From Hymenobacter mellowenesis (GTDB lineage: Bacteria; Bacteroidota; Bacteroidia; Cytophagales; Hymenobacteraceae), in contig NZ_JAUQSX010000013.1 of assembly GCF_030581005.1 (NCBI RefSeq), positions 158,758 to 222,757 of the forward strand: a stretch of DNA of 64,000 nt. Direction: 5' to 3'. Position numbers and translations under genes: made by a program. Below, in pieces: positions 56,101-63,200 of the stretch (its first letter is position 1; the number at the start of each line of letters is the position of its first letter). The notes under the pieces are model-generated. The model saw only the letters and a program-made list of their open reading frames with translations. It was not told where the DNA came from and did not search any database.

Positions 56101-58871
56101 CCGCTGGTGGCGCCGGCGGGCACGGTGGCCGTGAGGGTGGTGCCGGTGCCGGTGCTGAAGACCGTGGCGGCCGTGCCGTTGAAGCTAACCCCCGTGGCGC
56201 CGGTCAGGTTGGTGCCCGTGAGCGTCACGCTCGTGCCGGCCGGCCCGCTGGTGGGGCTGAGGCGGGTGAGGGTGGGGGCGAAGGCCACGGTAAAGGTGTT
56301 CGTGTTGCTGTTGGCGCTCACCGTCTGGCCGGTGGCCAGGGCGGTGGCATACACCGCGTACGTGCCGGCCGGCAGGGCCGTGGGCTGCGCCAGGCTGAAG
56401 TTGCCGGTACCGGTGGTGCCGCTGGCCGTGGTGGTGCCAATGCTGGTGCCATTCACATACACTGTGACGGTGCTGCCGGCCGGGGCCGTACCCGCGTAGG
56501 TGGGCAGGCCGCTGGCCAGGGTGCTGTTGTTGGCTGGGCTCGTCAGCACCGGGGCCGTGGTGGGCACGTTGTAGAAGATGGTGTAGGACGCCGCCGGGCT
56601 GGCGTTGCCGGCCGCATCGGTGGACGTGTTGGGGTTCACAGTCAGCCGGACTGAGCCGGGGCCGCCAGGCGTAACGCTGACCGCGAAGGTGTTGGCACTG
56701 GTGCGGGTCAAGCTGCCGCCGCCGAAATTCGTAACGCTGACCGTTGGGGACGACACATCCTCCGAAAACGTGAGGACGTAGGTCAGCGGCGAGGTCGTGG
56801 TGTAGCCGCCGTCAGGTGCCACCGGGCTGGTGATGGTCACCGTCGGCGCCGTTTTGTCAATTGTGTACACCTGCCCCACGAAGGGCAACGCGTTCGAGAG
56901 GCCGGGGGTCAGGCCGGCGGCGGTGGTCAGGTTCAGGCCCAGCGTGCCGTCGCCGGTGCCGGTGCTCACGGCCACAGTGTAGGTGGTGCCCGAGCCGGTC
57001 ACGCCCGTAATGCTGGCCCCGGCCACGCTGCCGGTGGCCACCAGGCCGAAATTGCTCGCCGAGAGCCCCGTCACGGAGGCGGCAAAGGTTACGGTGTAGC
57101 TCACGCTGGCGGCGTTGGTGGGGTTGCTGCCCGCCCGGTTGATGGAGACAACGCTGGTCGGCGCGGCCGGGGTCGTGAAGCTGAGCGGGCTGCCGTAGCT
57201 GGTGCCCGCGTTGTTGGTGGCGTAGGCCCGCACGTAATACGTGGTGTTGGCCGCCAGGCCCGAGATAGTTTTCGAAAAGTTGCCCGTGCCCGTGCCGTTG
57301 ATATCCTGGGTCACCCCGGCCGCGCCGATGGTGGGGTTATTATTGGTGCTGCTGTACACCACGCCGCGCTCAGTCACGATGGCGTTGCCGTCGGCCGTCA
57401 CGCTGCCGCCCAGCACGGCGCCGGTGGCCGTGATGCTGCCGGGCGTGTCCGTGCTCACGGTGGGCACCACGCTTACCGCAAAGGCCAGCCCGTTGCTGGT
57501 GCCGCCAGGCGTGGTCACGGTCACGTTGCCAGAGGTGGCGCCGGTGGGCACATTCACCGTAACGCTGGTGGGGCTGTTCACCACGAAGCCGGGGGCGTTG
57601 GTGCCGTTAAAGCTCACGCCCGTGGTGCTGCCCAGGTTGGTGCCCGTGAGGGTGACGCTGGTGCCCACCGGCCCGCTGGTAGGGTTAAGGCTGGTGAGGG
57701 TGGGGGCGGCAAATGCCGTGGTGTTCAACAACACGCCGAGCGTGTTGTTGTTGCGGTTGGCCGTGAGGATGTCAAGTTTGCCGTCGGAGTTCACATCGGA
57801 CACGGTCACGCCCTGCGGGCCATTGTTGCCTGCAAACGTGGTTATCGGCCCGAAGCCGCTGGCCTGCCCCAGCAATACGCCAATCAGGCTGCCTTGAAAA
57901 TTACCCGCCACCAGGTCGGGGCGGCCGTCACCGTTCAGGTCGCCGATGCTCACCGCATACACGCTGGCAATGCCCGTAGTGGGATAGTTAGCACTGGCGG
58001 CCAGCGTGCCGCCGGCCTGCCCCAGCAACACCGATACCGACGTATTTTGATTGCCCACCACAACGTCTAGGCGGCCATCCAGGTTTACATCGCCCAGCCG
58101 CACGGCCACCGATGAGCTATTGCTGCCGGTGGAGTAGCTGGTGAAGGTTCCGAACGTGCCGCCGGCCACGCCGGGCACCACATTCACGGAATTCGTGGCA
58201 TAGCTGGGCGCCACGATGTCGAGTATCCCATCGCCCGTCACATCGCCCACGGCCACATCGAAGTTCTGGCCGCTCGTGGCGTAGAGCACCGGGGCCGCAA
58301 AGCCCCCGCCGGCTTGCCCCAGCAGCACCGACACGCTGTTTGATGCCGAGTTGCCCGTCACGATGTCCAGCCGGCCGTCGTTATTCACGTCGGCCAGGGC
58401 AGCATTGCGCGGCTCGGTGTTGTTGCCGGTGGTATAGCTCGTATAGGCGCCAAATGTGCCCCCGGCCTGCCCCAGCAGCACACTCACGGTGTTGTTGCCG
58501 TTGTTGGCCGTCACGATGTCGAGCCGCCCGTCGGCGTTCACGTCGCCCAGGGTCAGCCCCTGCACCTGCACGCCGTTGGGGGCCACGGTGTAGAGCGCGG
58601 CCGTCCCAAAAATACCGTTGCCGCTATTCAGGAAAACGCTGACGTTGTTAGAAATTATGTTGGCCGTCACGGCGTCCGGGCGGCCGTCGCCGTTCAGGTC
58701 GCCCGCCACCACCCGCAGGCTAATGCTGCCCAACGTGGGGTAAGTTACCGCGGCGGCAAACGTGGCGGGCGTCTGGGCCTGGGCCGCGCCGGCCGTGGCC
58801 AGCAGCGCTAGCGCCACCAGGGGGCGGGCCAGCCGCGCGGGCAGGCCCTTCAGAGAGGAGAAGTTTATCAT
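53169..58871 (-). CDS. Giant modular T9SS type A protein (cassette B, first gene)
   Basis: 1900 residues from ATG 58869-58871 (MINFSSLKGLPARLARPLVA, signal ending AAQAQ). The frame is open 297 bases further upstream. Domain order: about seven FG-GAP repeats; an IPT/TIG domain (PTLTSLNPTSGPVGTSVTLT); an FN3-like domain (YVRAYATNNAGTSYGSPLSF); Ig-like domains; a Big-type repeat (TVYVNGTSIGTTTASG); a second IPT; a LamG/concanavalin-like lectin domain (ALALDGNDDYVNLPTSTAYD ... WHHVAATYDGTTVRMYIDG); a third IPT; a beta-helix-like stretch; the common C-terminal block (YRHVSAAISN; ALVGNPYPSPLDW; FRNSQRPTSYTSPTYQR); and the T9SS type A domain (GLYPNPATAAAFVELPAALG ... VKKLVVE). Surface protein with possible carbohydrate binding. 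Confidence 0.92.
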   Translation of the reverse strand: MINFSSLKGLPARLARPLVALALLATAGAAQAQTPATFAAAVTYPTLGSISLRVVAGDLNGDGRPDAVTANIISNNVSVFLNSGNGIFGTAALYTVAPNGVQVQGLTLGDVNADGRLDIVTANNGNNTVSVLLGQAGGTFGAYTSYTTGNNTEPRNAALADVNNDGRLDIVTGNSASNSVSVLLGQAGGGFAAPVLYATSGQNFDVAVGDVTGDGILDIVAPSYATNSVNVVPGVAGGTFGTFTSYSTGSNSSSVAVRLGDVNLDGRLDVVVGNQNTSVSVLLGQAGGTLAASANYPTTGIASVYAVSIGDLNGDGRPDLVAGNFQGSLIGVLLGQASGFGPITTFAGNNGPQGVTVSDVNSDGKLDILTANRNNNTLGVLLNTTAFAAPTLTSLNPTSGPVGTSVTLTGTNLGSTTGVSFNGTNAPGFVVNSPTSVTVNVPTGATSGNVTVTTPGGTSNGLAFAVSVVPTVSTDTPGSITATGAVLGGSVTADGNAIVTERGVVYSSTNNNPTIGAAGVTQDINGTGTGNFSKTISGLAANTTYYVRAYATNNAGTSYGSPLSFTTPAAPTSVVSINRAGSNPTNAASVSYTVTFAASVTGLSASNFGLVATGSVAGASITGVTGSGTTYTVAVSTGTGDGTLGLNLTTAAGLTPGLSNALPFVGQVYTIDKTAPTVTITSPVAPDGGYTTTSPLTYVLTFSEDVSSPTVSVTNFGGGSLTRTSANTFAVSVTPGGPGSVRLTVNPNTSTDAAGNASPAASYTIFYNVPTTAPVLTSPANNSTLASGLPTYAGTAPAGSTVTVYVNGTSIGTTTASGTTGTGNFSLAQPTALPAGTYAVYATALATGQTVSANSNTNTFTVAFAPTLTRLSPTSGPAGTSVTLTGTNLTGATGVSFNGTAATVFSTGTGTTLTATVPAGATSGLVTVTTPGGTSNGLAFVVGTPANNALALDGNDDYVNLPTSTAYDLTASFTIETWLKPVGSGNATQNVLCKSSISQNTGYIFPRTDDTWNSLRIWLHRAGGWSQYTVPYAAYVGTWHHVAATYDGTTVRMYIDGAAVTPVATGNVVTGPVATNTNPLTIGSQPGYGEYYRGTLDETRVYNTVLTQAQVQADMFSTAAAVPSNLVAYFNFDQGIAGGNNAGLTALPDLSGTGNTGTLTNFALTGTTSNWVRSFPTITGITPTSGVVGTSVSITGTNLLDATGFAFNGTSTTGFTTPTSDLAATITVPTGATTGPVSVSSATLTRYNGPVFTVSTTAVTWTGAVSTDWFTASNWTSNQVPDATIDATIPTSPSGNRFPIIVANASPANARNLSIAAGASLTMSANTLILAANLANNGTFNGFSGSNGGTLALGGSAPALLNGGGVNRFWNLTVGANGAQLNNPNVTSVRRVLTLNGTFAANGNPFTLISDAAGTAMVVNNGSAVVSGNVTVQRYIDPSLNPNRGYRHVSAAISNATVGSLATSGFTPVVNPAYNTSPTPLLTVPFPTVYGYDQSRLATTNNNVNAFDKGWYSPNATSDPLAVGQGYTVLIGGGQTWNFTGPLNNGNVTQNLARNAGATAPDAGYALVGNPYPSPLDWSQVSPADRPNVGGTVYVYKSTDPANPYTGVYGFYSADAGIGTTSPVLAQGQGFFVRVADGQTAGAVTFRNSQRPTSYTSPTYQRTTETRPLVEMNLHGTGSTLTDAAFVYFEQGATDSFDAQYDAEKLANPSGLNLSTSLSATQRLSIDGRAPLGTAQRVVPLAVGVPAVGSYTLTAAQLLNLGNTPVYLRDLQSGAVVDLRAQSSYSFTVSNASALITGRFELVFSPQAPLATAPAALAAQVGLYPNPATAAAFVELPAALGRTAVSATLVDALGRSVRTQLLPAQGAAAHRLDLAELAAGVYTLHLKTSAGIIVKKLVVE

Positions 58872-59279
58872 GCGGAATAAAAAAGATGTAGTTAGACCGA
58901 TGCCGCGCACCCGCGCAGCACAGTAAAAGTCTGCCGCAAACTCCGCATATTCCATAACATAACCATGTTTATTCTTCATTACGCCGGGCGAGGCCGTTTG
59001 CCGGTTGGGCGCAGGTGCCCTGGCTGTCAGGCTGGTTGGTGTGCCAGGTACAGCAGGGTGCCTTTCCGCACCGGCAAAGGACACCCTACCGTTGTTAGGG
59101 CATCCTTCTGCATCGGCGAAACGCACCCTAGCAAGGGTAGGGTATTCTTCTGTTTCGGCGAAAGGCATCTACCCCGGGTAGCCGGCCCGGCGGCCCTATG
59201 GTAGCTAAGTGGCTGACTGTCTACATGGGGGTGGTGGGTATATCGATAAATAATGGTGTCGTTACGGGGCGTTCGGGCT
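58872..59279. other. Upstream region of the cassette B large gene, with 42-bp tandem repeats
   Basis: About 400 bases. Three degenerate 42-bp tandem repeats at 59055-59096, 59097-59138 and 59139-59179 (each starting AGGG, sharing TTC-GC and CGGC-AA). The frame open through them on the minus strand encodes FAETEEYPTL-, FADAEGCPNN- and FAGAERHPAV-like 14-residue units, but coding is unlikely because the signal peptide starts at 58871. A palindromic ACATGGTTATGTTAT lies near 58955-58970. Confidence 0.55.
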
Positions 59280-59437
59280 TGCACCACCGCCAGGACCTAA
59301 CCCTGCGCCTGAGCGATGCTGTGAAGCTCGTAGCGGCTCAGTTCTCGCGCGACGAGGCCCGCACCACCGCCTACTTCCGCGTGGGCCTGCTGCAAGCCCC
59401 GGCGGCGGCCAAAGCCACGGTGAAGCCCCCCGCCTAG
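59280..59437 (+). pseudogene. Plus-strand gene fragment of unknown family
   Basis: An open stretch on the opposite strand to the surrounding cassette genes, ending TAG at 59435-59437. The translated piece (HHRQDLTLRLSDAVKLVAAQFSRDEARTTAYFRVGLLQAPAAAKATVKPPA) has strong GC-rich third-position codon use like the real genes around it, whereas the sequence just before it is AT-richer and non-coding. No start codon with convincing context precedes it. It probably is the 3' remnant of a gene cut by a rearrangement at the cassette A/B border. I do not recognise the family. Confidence 0.45.
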
Positions 59438-59523
59438 CCGCCCGGTGCCGCCTTACGTGCAAGCAAAAGCCCTTGCCGGATGTCGGGCAGGGGCTTTTGC
59501 TGCGCTCAATTGGCGGGCCGCGG

Positions 59524-59905
59524 CTATTGCACCACCACCCGCTTGGTGAGGGTGCCCGCGCCCGTGCTCAGGCGCACCGTGTAGATGCCCGGCCAGCCCG
59601 GCGGTTTCGACCCGGAAGCGGGCTGCGCCAGTGGCGGGGCGGCGCACCACCTGGCCCAGCGCATTCAGCAACTCGGCCTGACTGGCGGCGGTGCCGGCCG
59701 GCAGCGTCAAAGGCGTTGTGGGCGGGGTTGGGGGCCAGAGTGATGTCGGCGGGCGCGGCCGTGGAGCGGGCGGCGGCCAGGGTGGTGAAGGTGCCCGTAT
59801 TCAGGAAATGCCCGCTGTGCCACTGCCGCCGCCGGTGGTGGTGGTCGTCACAATGTCCGGTCGCCGGTCGCCGGTCACATCGCCCAGGGCCACGCTACAA
59901 ACGCC
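59524..59905 (-). pseudogene. Decayed third gene of cassette A (FG-GAP repeat T9SS protein remnant)
   Basis: In pieces, the minus strand encodes the end of the cassette third gene: one FG-GAP repeat (GVCSVALGDVTGDRRPDIVT), FLNTGTFTTLAAARSTAAPADITLAPNPAHNAF, TLPAGTAASQAELLNALGQVVRRP, RFRVETAGLA, then GIYTVRLSTGAGTLTKRVVVQ and a stop at 59524-59526. These match the genes at 45628 and 51286 but are spread over three frames: about five bases are lost between AHNAF and TLPAG, two between AGLA and GIYT, and the join after the FG-GAP repeat is out of frame. The rest of the propeller and the signal peptide are gone. Confidence 0.8.
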
Positions 59906-59908
59906 AAA

Positions 59909-59937
59909 AGACCCCTGCCAATAGCTGGCAGGGGTCT
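59909..59937 (-). terminator. Terminator after the cassette A mini-protein gene
   Basis: Perfect 12-bp stem (59909-59920 with 59926-59937), loop ATAGC, followed on the minus strand by TTTT. Confidence 0.8.
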
Positions 59938-59960
59938 CATTATTGAGGCAATGGGCATGG

Positions 59961-60167
59961 CTATCGAGCCAGCTTTCGGCGGTTGCGGAGTTTTTTAAGT
60001 CCAAGGGCGATGCCGGAGGCGAGGAGCAGGGAAGCGCCGCCGTCGAGGGGGGTGGCGGTGGGGTCGGGGGCGGCGGGGTTGCCGGGGGCGGGGCCGCCGG
60101 AAGCGGGCTGGGCCCGGGCCGAGAAGAGGGCCAGCGCGCAGGCGGCCGTGAGGAACAGGGATTTCAT
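59961..60167 (-). CDS. PID-CTERM-like mini-protein (cassette A)
   Basis: 68 residues from ATG 60165-60167. Signal peptide MKSLFLTAACALALFSARAQ (the first eight residues are identical to the cassette C copy), linker PASGGPAPGNPAAPDPTAT, then PLDGGASLLLASGIALGLKKLR and a basic tail NRRKLAR. It is intact although the third gene of its cassette has decayed, which suggests independent value. The upstream frame to 60203 runs through the terminator and is rejected. A strong hairpin with seven T ends only eight bases before its ATG. Role unknown; see the entries at 47240 and 52886. Confidence 0.8.
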   Translation of the reverse strand: MKSLFLTAACALALFSARAQPASGGPAPGNPAAPDPTATPLDGGASLLLASGIALGLKKLRNRRKLAR

Positions 60168-60174
60168 GGCAAGG

Positions 60175-60218
60175 AAAAAAAGGCCGGGCCGGCCGCTGAG
60201 CAAAGCGCCGGCCCGGCC
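60175..60218 (-). terminator. Strong terminator immediately before the cassette A mini-protein ATG
   Basis: Perfect 12-bp stem (60182-60193 with 60207-60218), 13-base loop, and on the minus strand TTTTTTT (60175-60181). The ATG (60167) lies seven to eight bases beyond the tail, leaving no room for a promoter. Confidence 0.9.
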
Positions 60219-60230
60219 GGTGGAAGGAAG

Positions 60231-63200
60231 TTATTGAATGACCACGCGCTTGGCCAGCGTGGCGCCGCCCACCCGCAGGCGCAGGGTATAGACGCCGGGG
60301 GCCAGTCCGCTCGTCTCGAAGCCCAGGCGGGCGCCGGTGGCCGTGGCGGCCGCCGACTTGGTGCCGACCACCTGGCCCAGGGCGTTGAGCAGGGTGGCCT
60401 GCACCTGCGTAGCGCCGGCCACGGCGGGCACGAGCACGCTGAACCGGTCGTGGGCCGGGTTGGGGTACACGCTCACTTGGGCGGCCGTCAGGGCCGGGGC
60501 CGTGGCCAGGGCCGTGCTGGCGGCAAACTGCAGCGTGAAGCGGCCCGTCAGCAACGCCTGGGCCTGGGCGGCCGTCACCACAAAACCGTAGCTGGGCTGG
60601 GTGCGCAGGTTCACCATCTGGCCGGTGGCGGCGTCGGCGAGCAGGGCGTCGAGGCCGGCGGGCAGGTTGGCCAGGGCGGCGGCGGTGAAGGTGTAGGTGC
60701 CGGCGGCGGGCACGCCCACGCTCAGCGGCAGCACAGTGGCGGCCGTGAAAGCCGGGCGGCCGTCGATAGCCAGGTCATCGGGGGCGCCGGCGCTGCTCAG
60801 ATTCAGCCCCGAGGAGTTGGGCAGCTTCACAGCATCGAAGTGCCGGTCGAAGCCGGCGCTGGCGCCGGTCTGGGCGTAGGCGGTCCAGACATCGGCCAGG
60901 CCGGCGCCGGCCAGGTCGAGCTGCACGCGGGGGCGCGGGTCGGGGGTGCTGCGCTGGAAGGCGGCGCCCTGGGCCGTGGCGTAATCCGTCACGCGCTGGG
61001 CGTTGCGGAAGTGGAAGCTGCCGTTGGTCTGCCCTGCGCTCACACGGGCAAAGAAGCCCTGCGCCACCGGCACCAGCGGGTTGCCGATGTTGTTGATGTA
61101 GCTGCGGTACTGGCCCACGTAGGGGCCGGTGCTCTGGAACACGTAGAAGGATTGGTCCAGGCCCGGAATGTCCGTGATGTCGGGGTTGCCTTCGAGGGCG
61201 CTCAGGTCGAGCGGGGCGGGGTAGGGGTTGCCCAGCAGCGCCCAGCCGGCGTCGGCGGCGGTGGCACCGGCGTTGCGGGTCAGGTTCACCGTCAGGTTGC
61301 CGCCGTTGAGGGTGCCCACGAAGTCAACGAGCTGGCTCGCGTCGAGGTTGACGGAGTAGCCCCGGCCGGGCACGAGCGGCGCGGTGGCGGCGGCCGGCAC
61401 CACCCAGCCCTTGTCGAAGGCCGGGGTGTTGTTTGCGGTGGAGGCCAGGCGGCTCTGGTCGTAGGCGTATACGGTGGGGAAGGGCGTCACTAGGCTCGGG
61501 GTGGGCGAGGTGTTGTAGGCGGTGTTCAGCCCGGGTGTGAAGCCGCTGGTGGTCAGGTCGGCCACGGTGGTGTTGGCCACGGGCGAGCTGTAGTGGCGGT
61601 AGCCCCGGCCGGGGTTGAGGGCGGGGTCGATGTAGCGTTGCACGGTCACGGTGCCGCTCACCACGCCGGTGCTGGTGCCGTCGTTCGCCACCAGGGCCGT
61701 GCCGGCGGCCGAGGAGAGCAGCGTCAGCATCTGGCCGTTGGTGATGAGGTTGCCGTTGTCGTAGAAAGTAAGCTTCTGGGCCACGCTCAGGGGCTGGCTC
61801 AGGGTCAGGGCGGCTGTGCTGTACAGGCCGATGCTGCGCACGCGGGCGGGCAGGCCCGAGCCGGTCACGCTGGCCACGCTGGCATAATACATGTAGCGCG
61901 CATCGGTGCTGAAGGTGCGCGTACCCGTCACCCGCACCGCGCCCGTAGCCCCGCTGGCGCTGATGCCGGCCGGGCTGGAGATGTAGAGTTCGGCGCCGGC
62001 TCCCAGCGTGAAGGTGCCGGCCCCGGTCAGCAGGAAGCCATTATCGTCGAAGTTGCTGCCATCGCCCTGTACCAGCACGAAACTGTTCACCACCACGTTG
62101 CCGGAGAGTTCGCCAGCCCCGCCGTTGCGCACGGTGATGGAGTTGTAGGTGCCCGGCGCAATGGCCTGGAAGGTGTTGTCAATCACCAGGTCAGGAAACG
62201 TTACGGCAAAGGCCACGCCGTTGCTGGTGCCGCCGGGCGTGGTCACCGTCACATTGCCGCTGGTAGCGCCGGCGGGCACGGTGGCCGTCACGGTGGTGGC
62301 GTTCACCACGGCAAAGGTGATGGCGGCCGTGCCGTTGAAGCGCACGCCCGTGGCCCCGGTCAGGTTGGTGCCCGTCAGGGTGACGCTCGTGCCTACCGAC
62401 CCACTCGTGGGGCTCAGGCTGGTGAGGGTGGGCAGCGCGCTCACGGTTGTAAAGGTTTCCACCCCTCCATAGCGGGTACCCAGGCTGTTGGTGCCGTACG
62501 CCTGCACGTAATACAGGGTGCCGGGCTGCAAGCCCGTCACGTTCTGGCTAAACGTGCCCGTGCCGGTAGTCCCCGTCACGATGAGGACGTTGGTGCCGCC
62601 GGTGCTGGGGGTGGGGTTGGTGGCGCTATACACCACGCCCCGCGAGGTAACAAAGTCCCCGTTGGTGCTCACGATGGTGCCGCCCAACGTGGCACTGGTC
62701 GTAGCAACGGCGGCCGGCGTGGCCGTGGTCACGGTCGGCGCCGCTATGGTCCGGAACTGCTGCACCGTGCCGTAGCTCGTGCCGGCGCCGTTGGTGGCAT
62801 AGGCCCGCACATAGTACATGGCCGACGGCGTGAGGCCCAGGATGGTTTGGCTGAAGGTGCCCGTGCCCGTGCCGTTCTGCGCCTTCGTGTCGGCGGTGGT
62901 AGGCGCCGTGTTGGTGGTGCTGTACACCACGCCCCGGTCCGTTACGGTCGCCCCGCCGTCGGCGGTCACGCTGCCGCCCAGCGTGGCACTGGTCGTGGTG
63001 ACGTTGGCGGGCACCGCCGTGGCCACGGTGGCCAGGCTGGCGACGGCAAAGGCCAGTCCGTTGCTGGTGCCGCCGCCGGTGGTCACCGTCACGTTGCCAG
63101 AGGTGGCGCCGGCGGGCACGGTGGCCGTCACGGTGGTGGCGTTCACCACGGCGAAGGTGGTGGCGGCCGTGCCGTTGAAGCGCACGGCGGTGGCCCCCGT

